A stretch of DNA of 64,000 bases, taken from Bufo bufo. Lineage: Eukaryota; Chordata; Amphibia; Anura; Bufonidae. Every line of letters begins with the position of its first letter. Within the stretch, counting starts at the first letter, position 1. Location of the stretch: assembly GCF_905171765.1 (NCBI RefSeq), contig NC_053392.1, forward strand, positions 446,366,837 through 446,430,836, written 5' to 3'. Of the stretch, positions 11,626-23,515 are shown piece by piece. The notes beneath the pieces were generated by a model. That model did no database searches. It had not been told where the DNA came from and saw nothing but the letters and a program-made list of their open reading frames with translations. Made by a program: the position numbers and the translations under genes.

Positions 11626-13169
11626 CAGGGAGTGCAGAATTATTAGGCAAGTTGTATTTTTGAGGATTAATTTTATTATTGAACAACAACCATGTTCTCA
11701 ATGAACCCAAAAAACTCATTAATATCAAAGCTGAATATTTTTGGAAGTAGTTTTTAGTTTGTTTTTAGTTTTAGCTATTTTAGGGGGATATCTGTGTGTG
11801 CAGGGGACTATTACTGTGCATAATTATTAGGCAACTTAACAAAAAACAAATATATACCCATTTCAATTATTTATTTTTACCAGTGAAACCAATATAACAT
11901 CTCAACATTCACAAATATACATTTCTGACATTCAAAAACAAATCAGTGACCAATATAGCCACCTTTCTTTGCAAGGACACTCAAAAGCCTGCCATCCATG
12001 GATTCTGTCAGTGTTTTGATCTGTTCACCATCAACATTGCGTGCAGCAGCAACCACAGCCTCCCAGACACTGTTCAGAGAGGTGTACTGTTTTCCCTCCT
12101 TGTAAATCTCACATTTGATGATGGACCACAGGTTCTCAATGGGGTTCAGATCAGGTGAACAAGGAGGCCATGTCATTAGATTTTCTTCTTTTATACCCTT
12201 TCTTGCCAGCCACGCTGTGGAGTACTTGGACGCGTGTGATGGAGCATTGTCCTGCATGAAAATCATGTTTTTCTTAAAGGATGCACACTTCTTCCTGTAC
12301 CACTGCTTGAAGAAGGTGTCTTCCAGAAACTGGCAGTAGGACTGGGAGTTGAGCTTGACTCCATCCTCAACCCGAAAAGGCCCCACAAGCTCATCTTTGA
12401 TGATACCAGCCCAAACCAGTACTCCACCTCCACCTTGCTGGCGTCTGAGTCGGACTGGAGCTCTCTGCCCTTTACCAATCCAGCCACGGGCCCATCCATC
12501 TGGCCCATCAAGACTCACTCTCATTTCATCAGTCTATAAAACCTTAGAAAAATCAGTCTTGAGATATTTCTTGGCCCAGTCTTGACATTTCAGCTTGTGT
12601 GTCTTGTTCAGTGGTGGTCGTCTTTCAGCCTTTTTTACCTTGGCCATGTCTCTGAGTATTGCACACCTTGTGCTTTTGGGCACTCCAGTGATGTTGCAGC
12701 TCTGAAATATGGCCAAACTGGTGGCAAGTGGCATCTTGGCAGCTGCACGCTTGACTTTTCTCAGTTCATGGGCAGTTATTTTGCGCCTTGGTTTTTCCAC
12801 ACGCTTCTTGCGACCCTGTTGACTATTTTGAATGAAACGCTTGATTGTTCGATGATCACGCTTCAGAAGCTTTGCAATTGCTGCATCCCTCTGCTAGATA
12901 TCTCACTATTTTTGACTTTTCTGAGCCTGTCAAGTCCTTCTTTTGACCCATTTTGCCAAAGGAAAGGAAGTTGCCTAATAATTATGCACACCTGATATAG
13001 GGTGTTGATGTCATTAGACCACACCCCTTCTCATTACAGAGATGCACATCACCTAATATGCTTAATTGGTAGTAGGCTTTCGAGCCTATACAGCTTGGAG
13101 TAAGACAACATGCATAAAGAGGATGATGTGGTCAAAATACTCATTTGCCTAATAATTCTGCACGTAGTG
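11626..13169 (-). mobile_element. Tc1/mariner DD37E transposon, copy A
   Basis: Starts cagggagtgcagaattatta and ends taattctgcacgtagtg, flanked by TA on both sides (11624-11625, 13170-13171), the Tc1/mariner target. Length 1544 bp. It is a close relative of the intact copy at 57918-59480, sharing nearly all sequence including the termini. Confidence 0.95.
11943..12951 (-). pseudogene. DD37E transposase, inactivated
   Basis: Same protein as the intact copy at 58246-59262, with at least two lesions. The Trp codon of the first catalytic motif (normally LWTDEM) is TAG, at about 12533, splitting the frame into 12951-12534 and 12524-11943. Near 12880 a 7-bp deletion relative to the intact copy removes part of the N-terminal helix-turn-helix region and shifts frame. 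The second and third catalytic motifs ([21 protein letters not shown]) are intact. Confidence 0.92.
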
Positions 13170-13345
13170 TATTTCACTACCACAGCAGACTCCCTATGCA
13201 TGTTACTGCAAGGTACAGTGTTCTATAAAGGCTCTCTTCAGCCAGGAAATAGCCATTTTTTAACATAATTTGCCTTGAATAATAAATAAATTTGGCGAAG
13301 CGGCAAAACAATTTTTTCAAAAATTTGCTCATCTCTAGTCACAAA

Positions 13346-13464
13346 TATATATTACTAAAAGGGTCCCCTTGCCACCGCCACACATGCCTCCTAAGTGTCC
13401 CACTTTTGGAGGGACATTCCCTCTTTTTGACCCAAGTCCCTCTGTCCCTCTTTGATCTTTGAAA
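13346..13464. repeat. short CCCTCTTTGATC-containing repeat, left part
   Basis: Contains tgcctcctaagtgtcccac, tttttgacccaagtccctct and ccctctttgatcttt. The reverse complement of nearly the same block flanks Harbinger 2 at 36811-36870. A ccctctttgatcatt block flanks the L1 5' end at 23141. The L1 probably inserted here and duplicated ccctctttgatc. Confidence 0.6.
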
Positions 13465-13507
13465 AAAGGAATTTTTTTAAAACAGTTTTATAAATTATTA
13501 CAACCAA

Positions 13508-16500
13508 TCAAGTCTTCCAACCGCCCCATATCCTATTCCACTTCTCAATCCCATCTCGCTGCCTGTACAAAATGTACTCGTAGTTGTTTATCTTGTTAAC
13601 TAAGTTTATCCATGTATTCAATTCTGGAGTGTGCCGAGCAAACCAGGTCCGACTAACCAAAATTTTAGCTAGCAGCAATATCCTGCCTAGGAAAATCTTT
13701 TGGCACTTATGGCTGCTTATTGTGGAAAACTCATTAAGCAAGAACACTTGTGGTTCAAAAGTTATTTGTATTTTAAGTTTATAGATAAGAAAGTTGTTAA
13801 TGCTATTCCAGTATTTTGTAAGTTCTGGGCAGGTCCAGATCATATGAACGTAATCCGCACCTAAGGTGTCACATCTAGGGCACTTAGATGTATCTCTTAG
13901 CCCGCATTTATTTAGCCATGTAGGGGTACCATATAATCTATGACAGATATTGAAATGTACTAGAACATGGTTGAAGTTCTGGGATAGTGATCCTAAATTC
14001 GCAAAGATATTCCTCCATCCTTCTAATTGTACTGTATATTTGGACAATCCACCTCCCAGGCTCTTTGTCCTGGTGACTGTGTATCACAAAACCGTGCCTT
14101 AACTAATAGTTTATATATATTTGAAATCTTCATTCTTGAAGGTGTCCTCCCTATCCAGTCATTCAAAAAAGATGAACTATCTATATCCAGCACCAATTTA
14201 TCGTCCAGACTAAATAATGCTGAACGCAGCTGAAAGTACCTAAACCATGAAAAGTTTTCTACATTATGTGATAACTCTGTAAATGGCTTAATCTCTCTAT
14301 CCTTAACTACTTGTAAAAATGTTAAAAATCCTACAGTATTCTTTTGCCAAAATGTGTCTACTGCAATACCATCTAACATCTGTAGGTGTACATTATGCCA
14401 AAGAGGCGTGAATTTGAGTGAACCCTTTATCTTTAACCATGTTCTAGTAGTGGCCCACACTCTCAAAAGTAGTTTTATAGTCTCTCTATAACCCCGCTCT
14501 TGGCTACTCAGTAACCCGGATTCTAAAAGGGTAAATATATTATTGTGTACATAACTCCCTACTAAACTCCCTAGAAGTGCACTATTTTTTGATTCATAAC
14601 ACATCAGCAGCTGAGCAGCAATAAAATACCCTTTAAGATAGGGGAGATTTAGACCCCCACACTCCAATGGTTTATATAGATGTTCCAATTTTATCCGAAC
14701 TCGTTTTCTTCCCCACACTAAATCATTAATTATTCTTTCCATAAGTTTAAAGTATTTATCTTCTATCCAGGTAGGTGTATTCCTAAGCGCGTAAAGAAAT
14801 TGTGGTAGTATCACCATTTTGACCAGTAAAACTCGGTCAGCTCTGGATAGGGGAAGTCTCAACCAGGTCCCTATTATTGCTCTAGTTTTCGTTATTAGGG
14901 GGATCAAATTAAGTTGGACAAAATTTTCAACCCTGAGTGATATAGTCAAGCCCAAGTATTGGAAAGTATCAACGATGTCTAGCTGAGTCACAAGAACCTC
15001 CTTCTGAGGTAACGGGTCTATTGGCATCAAACTGGTCTTAGACCAGTTTATAAGAAGACCAGACACCTCACCAAACACCCTAACCATTTGTATAGTTCTA
15101 GGGAGAGTTGTTTCTGTATGGTCTATAAAAAAAAGAACATCGTCCGCATATATAACGAAATACGGTCTTGCCCTCCTAGTGTTCCAAAACCTGATCATCC
15201 TGCCTAATGGCCAGAGCTAGGGGCTCAATGTAGATATCAAATAACAATGGGGACAATAGGCAGCCCTGCAGCGTGCCTCTATTTAAATCAAAATTAGTGG
15301 TCAAAATCCCATTGAGGCTCAATTTTGCCGTGGGGGATTTATACAATAATTTAAGGATATTTATAAATCTTACCCCAAAGCCCATCCTTGTCAGAACCCT
15401 CCAGAAGAAGCGCCACTCCACCCTGTCAAAGGCCTTGGAGGCATCCAGTGACAGGATGGAGCGGGTAGTCCCCCCAGGGGCCTGTATATTGGCAAAGAGC
15501 CGGTGCAGTTTATGATGTGTACGATTATTTTGAATAAAGCCATTCTGATCTGGATGGACAATGGAGGAGATAACCCCAGAGAGCCTTGTGGTCAAAATCC
15601 TTGCAAGGAGCTTTACATCTGCATTAAGCAGTGAGATCGGTCTATATGATTCCAGATCTGCGGGGTCCTTACTTTTTTTGGGAATTAATGTTATTACGGC
15701 TTCCATCATTGAATCTGGCAATTTCCCATCCTCCACCGATTCAGAAAAGACCCCCAACAGTCTAGGGACAATAAACTCCTTGTATTTACTATAGAATTCG
15801 CATGGGAGTCCACCTGAGCTGGGGGTAGAATTGGCCGAAGTTAATTTAATTGCCCCCTCAAGTTCCTGAATCGAGAACTCTACCTCAAGTGCTTTCTTTT
15901 GCGCCACAGTAATAGTTGGAAAAACAATGCCATCAAGATAAGAATCCATCATTTCATCTGTAATCTTGGAGTCAGCTTTATAAAGAACTAAAAAGTAGTC
16001 CACAAAAGCTTTCTCTACAGGTCCCTGTCCACTAACCGTCCTACCATTGGCCAGTCGGATATTGTCTATATATATTTTGGATTCTTGACTCGAGAGCACC
16101 CTGGATAGAAGTTTGCCAGGTCGCCCTGACTCTGTAAAATATTTTTTCCCTTTAAAAAATAAGCTTCGTTGGGTCTTGTCCAGCAAAAAATTTGAGTATG
16201 CTTGTGTGGTCTTTTGCATATTTTCCCTATTCTCCTCCGTCGTATTTGTATAGAAGGATTGTGTAGCTAAGGATGTTAATTCCTCTAGGTTTTTCTGTTT
16301 TCTCCCATACTCCTTTCTGAGGTTCGCAATATTACTGACCATCATTCCCCTCATATAGGCCTTAAAAGTGTCCCATACTACCTGGATTTTTGCTGAGCCA
16401 TAGTTGTTATCCCAAAATCGATTAATTTCATCTTGAATTATTTCATGTCTCTTTATTACCGATAACCAATAAGGGTTTAATCTGAATGGGTATGTATCTC

Positions 16501-17219
16501 CTGGGTCAAGCAAAGTTCAAAGAGTAACGGCAGATGGTCCGAAAATGACCTTGTTTCATACTTCATTCGCTTTGCAAGTCTCACATATTTTCTATTCATC
16601 AGGGCAAGGTCTATTCTGGACATAGATTTGCCTGCTTTACTAATGCATGAGAAAGCCCTTTTCCCCTGTCCTAGATATCCCCAGACATCCTCAAACCCAG
16701 CCTCAGAACAAAACCGTGCCAGGGGGGACCCCTGAACAAGACTATCTCCCCTGACACTCGTGGAGACCCTATCCAATACAGGATTGATAACACAATTAAA
16801 TCACCCATAATCAGTGTTGGACACTCTGGCCATTTATCCATGAATGATAGCAAAGAATTGAGGACTGAGAAAGAGAATGGCGGTGGGATATAAACAAAGG
16901 CCAGGATGCATGTCTTCCCCAACAACCTGCAATATAGGAAGATGAATCTCCCATGCTGGTCGACAGAGGATGCCTCGCACACAAAATCAATCATTCTATG
17001 TATAAAAACAGTAACCCCCCTGGAGTAGTTGGAGAAAGTAAAGTGATACGTGTGCGCAGCCCATCCCCTGCCGACCACACTGGAGGTCTCCCCAGTAAGG
17101 TGCGTTTCCAACAAGCATACTATTGCTGGAAGATGGATCCGTGTCAGATCAAAAACCGCTTGTTTCTTTCTTCTATCCCCGAGACCACGTACGTTCCAAG
17201 CAAGAATTCTAATAGACAT
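13508..17219 (-). pseudogene. L1-type ORF2: endonuclease, reverse transcriptase, zinc knuckle
   Basis: The AP endonuclease starts at 17219 (MSIRILAWNVRGLGDRRK; CLLETHL with catalytic Glu; MGD near 16810) and ends with RSFSDHLPLLF at about 16530. Reverse transcriptase follows: YRPISLLNADVKLLARIL, LSLDASKAFDRVEW, GTLQGCLLSPLLF, then FVIYADDVLFF in the next frame at about 15150. The C-terminus has CPRCDTLGADYVHMIWTCPE, the Cys/His motif typical of this clade. Five overlapping frames (17219-16671, 16776-16477, 16513-15176, 15198-14023, 14047-13508) show at least four frameshifts, so no full protein is made. Intact ORF2 in the family is about 1200-1300 residues, consistent with this span. Confidence 0.92.
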
Positions 17220-18339
17220 TATAAGAAGCGGTTAGGTGGGGTAGAAGAAAGAGAAGAGAAAAAAAAAAGGAAAAGGACGCATCACAGCCCAAACCCCACC
17301 CACCGTACAGGTAATCCACCACATATTGTAGCAGATCTCTCTCCTATGACCATCCCTCCCCCGCTTCCCCCTACTCGGCACCTCCCCGCTATGTAACGGA
17401 GAAAGGAATAATGGGGGTATAAACACCCTCTAGTAATTGTTGTTCCCCGCATATCCTAAAACAATTAGGTCGCATATCATTTCATTCGAGCCAGTCCACG
17501 GCTTTATCCGGTGTATCAAAAAATAGGGTTGTGTCCTTAAAAATAATCCGAAGTTTTACTGGGAACATAAGGGAGTATTTAATATCCCTTTCTCTTAGTA
17601 TCTTTTTTACCATCATAAATGAGCGTCTCTTTTCTTGGATGTCTTTTGAAAAATCAGGAAAAAAGGCCAGTTTATTTCCATTATATACCACCGGTGAGCA
17701 TTCCCTCGCCCTTCTCAGTAACGTATCTCTATCCTTTGTAGCCAGGAACTTAACAAGAAATGTCCGAGGTTGTCTCCCAGGGATCGGTTTACCTCCTGGG
17801 ACCCGGTGAGCTCTTTGTATCATAAATAGTGGAGAAAACGGATCCCTCCTAAAATTCTCAAGGATTAGCATCTGTATAAATTGAGTTGGATTTTTATCTT
17901 CTACTCCCTCTGGAACCCCCAGGATTATAACGTTGTATCTTTGTGATCTATCTTCAAGATGCGCCACCTTTCTATTCAGAAGATTAAATTCTATCTTCTA
18001 TCAAAACTTACCAGGAAAGATTAAAGGACCTTAACATGTATAGCTTGGAAGAAAGACGAGACAGAGGGGATATGATAGAAACTTTTAAATATATAAAGGG
18101 AATCAACAAGGTAAAAGAGGAGAGAATATTTAAAAGAAGAAAAACTGCTACAAGAGGACATAGTTTTAAATTAGAGGGGCAAAGGTTTAACCCCTTAAGG
18201 ACATAGGACGTACCGGTACGCCCTATTTCCCGAGTCCTTAAGGACACAGGACGTACCGGTACGTCCTGACTTAAAATCTGTATTCCGGCGCCCGAGGGGT
18301 TAAACGGAACGGGATTTCGGCTGAAATCCTTCAGCCGGC

Positions 18340-19075
18340 ATCCTGTGACAACGCCAGGGGGGGTCATGTGACCCCCCCGTGTCGGCGATCGCAGCAAACC
18401 GCAGGTCAATTCAGACCTGCGGTTTGCTGCGCTTTTTGCAGTTTCTGATCCCCGCGGTCCCTGACCGCGGCGATCAGAAACTTTAGAGTGGCTAAAATCT
18501 ATATTTTTCACCCCCCCCCTGCACCCCTGCATGATTTGATGCCGGCGGGTGGTGCGGGGGGGGGTGTGCGGGGGGGGGCGTTGCGGGAGGCGGGCGGTGC
18601 GGCAGGCGGGATCGCGATCCCCGCCCGCCTCCCCATGAATGATTGTTGGCTTCTAGTGGGTATACCAGGGTGCCAGCACATTGCTGGCACCCTGGTATAA
18701 ACGGCTGACATCTGTGCAGATGTCAGCCGTTTAACCCTTTCCATACCGCGGTCCGTACGGACCGCTGTATGGAAAAAGTTAACTGTCGTCGGTCAGGGAG
18801 CTCCCTCCCTCTCCATCGGGGGGCTGCTGTGCCTTTGCAGCCCCCCGATGGAGAGGGAGAGAGCCCCCAGAGAGCCCCCCTCAGCCCTGTGCTTACCCTT
18901 CCCCGTCTGCGAAGTTCTGAGCAGACGGGGAGGGTTCCCATGGCAACAGGACGCCTGCTCAGGCGTCCTGCTGTCCATGGTGCTGAACAGATCTATGCTG
19001 AAAGCATAGATCTGTTCAGTGTAAGTAAAATACAGTACAGAACAATATATATTGTACTGTACTGTATTATACAGA
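18340..19075. repeat. run of consecutive perfect hairpins
   Basis: Successive inverted repeats follow with almost no spacer: a gcaaaccgcaggt/acctgcggtttgc stem near 18400; the pair around 18440-18480; gcgggatcgcgatcccgc near 18605; gggtgccagcacattgctgg near 18668; cggctgacatctgtgcagat near 18701; ccctccctctccatcggggg against its complement (18800-18860); cccgtctgc/gcagacggg near 18901; caggacgcctgctcaggcgt near 18948; and acagatctatgctgaaagca near 18988. Each would fold alone as DNA cruciform or RNA stem. Confidence 0.85.
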
Positions 19076-19776
19076 CATCAGACCCACTGGATCTTCAAGA
19101 ACCAAGCGGGTCTGGGTCAAAAAAATGTAAAAAAAAGTGAAAAAAGTTAAGATAAAAAAAAATAACATTTATCACTGAATAAAAATTAAAAAAATAAAAT
19201 AAACTACACAAATTAGGTATCGCCGCGTCCGTAACGACCTGATCTATAAAATGGTCATGTTACTTTCCCCGCACGGTGAACGTCATAAAAATAAAAAAAT
19301 AAAAACTATGAGAAAATTGAAATTTTGCCCACCTTACTTCCCAAAAAAGGTAATAAAAGTGATCAAAAAAGTCGCATGTACGCCAAAATAGTGCCAATCA
19401 AACCGTCATCTCATCCCGCAAAAAATGAGACCCTACTCAAGATAATCGCCTAAAAGCTGAAAAAACTATGGCTCTTAGACTATGGAGACACTAAAACATT
19501 TTTTTGGTTTTAAAAATGAAGTTATTGTATAAAACTTACATAAATAAAAAAAATGTATACATATTAGGTACCGCCGCATCCGTGACAACCTGCTCTATAA
19601 AATTACCACATGATCTAACCTGTCAGATGAATGTTGTAAATAACAAAAAAAAAAAACGTGCCAAAAAAGCTATTGCTTGTTACCTTGCTGCACAAAAAGT
19701 GTAATATAGAGCAACCAAAAATCATATGTACCCTAGACTAGTACCAACAAAACTGCCACCCTATCCCGTAGTTTCT

Positions 19777-20990
19777 AAAATGGAGTCACTTTTTTGGAGT
19801 TTCCACTCTAGGGGTGCATCAGGGGGGCTTCAAATGGGACATGGTGTCAAAAAAACAGTCCAGCAAAACCTGCCTTCCAAAAACCGTATGGCATTCCTTT
19901 CCTTCTGCGCCCTGCCGTGTGCCCGTACAGCGGTTTACGAACACATATGGGGTGTTTCTGTAAACTACAGAATCAGGGCCATAAATAATGAGTTTTGTTT
20001 GGCTGTTAACCCTTGCTTTGTAACTGGAAAAAAAAATATTAAAATGGAAAATCTGCCAAAAATTTGAAATTTTGAAATTGTGTCTCTATTTTCCATTAAA
20101 TCTTGTGCAACACCTAAAGGGTTAACAACGTTTGTAAAATCAGTTTTGAATACCTTGAAGGGTGTAGTTTCTTAGATGGGGTCACTTTTATGGAGTTTCT
20201 ACTCTAGGGGTGCATCAGGGGGGCTTCAAATGGGACATGGTGTCAAAAAAACAGTCCAGCAAAATCAGCCTTCCAAAAACCAAACGGCGCACCTTTCACT
20301 CTGCGCCCCGCTGTGTGGCCGTACAGTAGTTTACGGCCACATATGGGGTGTTTATGTAAACAGCAGAGTCAGGGCAATAAAGATACAGTCTTGTTTGGCT
20401 GTTAACCCTTGCTTTGTTAGTGGAAAAAATGGGTTAAAATTTAAAATTAGGCAAAAAAATGAAATTCTCAAATTTCATCCCCATTTGCCAATAACTCTTG
20501 TGCAACACCTAAAGGGTTAACGACGTATGTAAAATCAGTTTTGAATACCTTGAGGGGTGTAGTTTCTTAGATGGGGTCACTTTTAGGGAGTTTCTCCTCT
20601 AGGGGTGCATCAGGGGGCTTCAAATGGGACATGGTGTCAAAAAACCAGTCCATAAAAATCAGCCCTCCAAAAACAAAACGGCGCACCTTTCACTCTACGC
20701 CCTACTGTGTGCCCGTACAGTAGTTTACGGCCACATATGGGGTGTTTCTGTAAACGGCAGAGTCAGGGCAATAAAGATACAATCTTGTTTGGCTGTTAAC
20801 CCTTGCTTTGTTAGTGGAAAAAATGTGTTAAAATGAAAAATTTGACAAAAAAATTAAATTCTCAAATTTCCTCCCCATTTGCCAATAACTCTTGTGCAAC
20901 ACCTAAAGGGTTAATAATGTATGCAAAATCAGTTTTGAATACCTTGAGGGGTGTAGTTTCTTAGATGGGGTCATTTTTGGGTGGTTTCTA
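19777..20990 (+). repeat. ~400-bp tandem repeat inside piggyBac element
   Basis: The block ctaggggtgcatcagggggg followed by cttcaaatgggacatggtg occurs near 19810, 20206 and 20600, and the start of a further unit (gtgtagtttcttagatgggg) near 20952. Spacing is about 395-400 bp. Each unit ends with a conserved caacacctaaagggttaa block. Divergence between copies is modest. Confidence 0.9.
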
Positions 20991-22110
20991 TTATGTAAGC
21001 CTCGCAAATCGACTTCAGACCTGAACTGGTCCCTAAAAATTGAGTTTTTGTAAATTTCTGAAAAATTTCAAGATTTGCTTCTAAACTTCTAAGCCTTATA
21101 ACATCCCCAAAAAATAAAATATCATTCCCAAAACAATTCAAACATGAAGTAGACATATGGGGAATGTAAAGTCATCACAATTTTTTGGGGTATTACTATG
21201 TATTACAGAAGTAGAGAAACTGAAACTTTGAAATTTGCAAATTTTTCCAAATTTTTGGTAAATTAGGTATTTTTTGTGCAAAAAAAAATAATTTTTTTGA
21301 CTTCATTTTACCAGTGTCATGAAGTACAATATGTGACGAAAAAACAATCTCAGAACGGCCTGGATAAGTCAAAGCGTTTTAAAGTTATTAGCACTTAAAG
21401 TGACACTGGTCAGATTTCCAAAAAATGGCCTGGTCCTTAAGGTGAAAATGAGCCCGGTCCTTAAGGGGTTAAAAGTAATATCAGGAAGTATTACTTTACT
21501 GAGAGAGTAGTGGATGCATGGAATAGCCTTCCTACAGAAGTGGTAGCTGCAAATACAGTGGAGGAGTTTAAGCATGCATGGGATAGGCATAAGGCCATCC
21601 TTCAGATAAGATAGGGCCAGGGGCTATCCATAGTATTTAGTATATTGGGCAGACTGGATGGGCCAAATGGTTCTTATCTGCCGACACATTCTATGTTTCT
21701 AGTGTGGAAATTTCAGAGTTAGTTTTTTGGGATTCATTCTGTATCAGAGCCATCGAGCTCTCCACATTGTTAACTCTGTCTCAAATTTTTGACAACTCGT
21801 CTCTAATCAATCCCACGTCGACTTGGATAGACCCATTCTGTTTAACCGCCAGCAATATTTCTTTTAGCGGAGAGGAATTGCCACTAGGCATATCTTCTCC
21901 CTCTATACCCTCTTCCTCTTGAGAGTGTCCAGAAACTTTTTGTGGTTCTATTTCCGTCACCCCAGAATTATAGTTTTTTTTGGAGCCAATATCCTTTTGT
22001 CCGCCCCTCGTATTAACCCTTGGAGACCTCAGGAATTGATCTATTTTTGTCGCTTCAAAGGTTTTAGTGCTAGGTTTCTGACCGGCAAGGTCTGTCGAGC
22101 GCCTACTAGC

Positions 22111-23137
22111 TTTTTTTTTTTTTCCTTCTTTTCCCTTCTTCCTTCTCCTTCCCCCTCTCTCCTCCCTTCCCCCTCTTTATATTTCTCCTTTCTTCCTTTT
22201 TATTTTTTATTTTTTTTGTCTTTTCCTGTATTTGGTTCCTTTTGTATTTGTATTTGTGTTATCTTTTATATTTGTATTCACCTTGTTCTCTCAAAAGTAA
22301 ACCATATAAAAAATAGAATAAGTATGGTCTAATACACTTTCAATCTTTTCAGTTGATTTTGTTAGTAGTTAGTATAGGAGGGAAAATGACATAGGGGAGA
22401 GCTCTTGAGGCAGGTAAAATTACATAGGGGAGAGCTCCTGAGGCAGGAACAAACAGGAACAGTCTTAACAGCTTTTTCCACTCCTTGATCATCCGAGTAT
22501 CCTTGAAGACCCCACCTGGACGTCCAAAGGAAGACCCCTCAATCTCAGGAAATACTGAAGGGAGGGCAGGGCAGAAGGATGTAGAGGCCGCCAGAGCATA
22601 GCCTAATATGCAGGACAGGCGGAGGAGCCGACCTTGCTCCTATAGCCACCACAGTCAACCCCTGCCATGGAGTCATGGAACACAGAGGAGGAGGGCACTG
22701 TCACCGGCAGGGACCGGAGAGTCAGAAAACGCCCGCAATCCAAAAATCCGGGATCCCAGGCGCAACAGGAGCGAGCCAACTATGCTTCACCCCGCCAACC
22801 AGGAGGCAATTGGAGCCAGAGCGGCAGAAGCGAACAAGGGGGGAACAAGGATATGATCCAGCCGTCCTTCAGTCCAGATAGTCCCAGCGAGGTGAGTCCC
22901 AGAGGTGAGGTGGGGGAGACAGGAGGATCAGGGGAGCCGGAAGCAGAAACACAGCTGAAACACTGCTAGGAAACAAGCGGAGTCAGGAGCTAGGAGAACA
23001 AAGCACTCCCCAGGTCCATGGAGGCAGGAACGGCCACGGAGACGCCATCAGCAGCGGGATAGCGGGGCAGCGAGGCAGCCGAGCCACGGGGAGAGAGGAG
23101 AGCGTGACGTACTACGTCTACGTCATCACGTCCACTG
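22111..23137 (-). promoter_or_regulatory. L1 5' untranslated region
   Basis: Non-coding region upstream of ORF1 on minus. Next to ORF1 is a long purine-rich run (polypyrimidine on plus, 22110-22220), then GC-rich sequence with open frames on the opposite strand that look incidental. At the far end, 23103-23132, tgacgtactacgtctacgtca holds a TGACGT and an ACGTCA, CREB/ATF-type half sites arranged as a near palindrome at the expected start of transcription. Promoter function is inferred from position. Confidence 0.45.
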
Positions 23138-23515
23138 TTACCCCTCTTTGATCATTAAATGTCCCTCTTTTTGACCTGGGGAATTAATACATAAATGTGC
23201 ATTAATAAATTTACTAAATAGCTCTTTACTAAAGTGTCTGTATGGTTTCTACCTTTATACTAAATGACTACAACTTCATTATTTGGTGCAATTTCTACCT
23301 TAAAAAATCTATAATCTGATGATTTATCTGCTAATATTTAAATGGATATTGAAGTGCAAGAAAAAAAATTGTCTCTGGGGCTCCACATCCTCTAAAAAAA
23401 ATAAAGGAACCTAGACTGACCTAACTGATCCCCAGCTGCTGCAGATGTGACGGGGGTCAGTAATTATACTTTGGGCGCAGTTAGAGGTGTGGCCTAGTAT
23501 TAAAAAAATTTTTAA
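23138..23515. other. unassigned spacer between L1 and Harbinger 2
   Basis: Starts with the ccctctttgatc block, then tccctctttttgacctgggg, matching part of the repeat at 13400-13440. The rest is AT-rich with no gene recognised. It ends in taa at 23513-23515, the Harbinger target site. Confidence 0.5.

Larger units (their letters stand above)
8226..13337 (+). mobile_element. hAT element 1 (remnant, left end not found)
   Basis: Carries a hAT transposase pseudogene on plus and a right terminus ending tttgctcatctcta at 13337, the complement of a TAGAGATGAGC-type hAT end. No matching left terminus was found; the 74-bp array probably belongs to its 5' region, and the element likely starts within or beyond the DIRS boundary. 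A DD37E Tc1/mariner copy (11626-13169) sits in its 3' region. Confidence 0.65.
18191..21468. mobile_element. piggyBac-type non-autonomous element with hairpins
   Basis: Flanked by TTAA on both sides (18187-18190, 21469-21472), the piggyBac target. Termini are ccccttaaggac at left and gtccttaagggg at right. An inner palindrome ggacgtaccggtacgtcc lies at about 18248, with a partial copy at about 18207. No transposase frame is present in 3.3 kb; the interior holds a train of hairpins (18340-19075) and three to four copies of a ~400-bp repeat. Open frames in the repeats (19726, 20176, 20624) are conserved copies of one another but look non-coding. Confidence 0.88.
18001..21704 (+). mobile_element. 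CR1-type LINE 3' fragment, split by piggyBac
   Basis: The left piece (18001-18190) encodes MYSLEERRDRGDMIETFKYI and TRGHSFKLEGQRF. The right piece (21469-21704) encodes MVDAWNSLPTEVVAANTVEE and then KHAWDRHKA. Together they form the C-terminus of the ORF2 protein of CR1/L2-type LINEs, here as a 5'-truncated insertion. It ends in cattctatgtttct, like the short repeat tails of CR1 elements. The insertion is opposite in orientation to the host L1. Confidence 0.75.
17482..22110 (-). pseudogene. L1-type ORF1, split by an insertion
   Basis: The C-terminal half (17967-17482) reads AHLEDRSQRYNVIILGVPEG, then IQRAHRVPGG and a basic RNA-binding C-terminal domain ending KAVDWLE, as in L1 ORF1p (RRM plus CTD). 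The N-terminal half lies at about 22110-21705 in one frame: an acidic stretch (SQEEEGIEGED), then a coiled-coil segment ending VNNVESSMALIQNESQ. That half has one TGA (about 21780) where the neighbours suggest Trp. The 3.7-kb gap is the CR1-type LINE tail with its piggyBac. ORF1p would be the RNA-binding chaperone of the element. Confidence 0.8.
13465..23137 (-). mobile_element. L1/Tx1-type LINE, minus strand, interrupted
   Basis: Read on minus from about 23137: 5' UTR, ORF1, ORF2 with AP endonuclease, reverse transcriptase and a terminal Cys/His motif, then the 3' end near 13465. Flanks share ccctctttgatc (about 13449 and 23141), which I take as the target-site duplication. ORF1 is interrupted at 18001-21704 by another LINE tail plus piggyBac. 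Without that insert the copy is about 6 kb, close to full length, but both ORFs carry disabling mutations. Confidence 0.85.

Noticed and set aside
18001..18190. Host gene exon (EERRDRGDMIETFKYI)
   Set aside because: The phrase is typical of the C-terminus of CR1/L2-type LINE proteins and its continuation lies beyond the piggyBac insertion.
22608..22969. Plus-strand frames of 68-100 codons in the L1 5' region
   Set aside because: Low-complexity, three overlapping frames, opposite to the element's direction, no domain.
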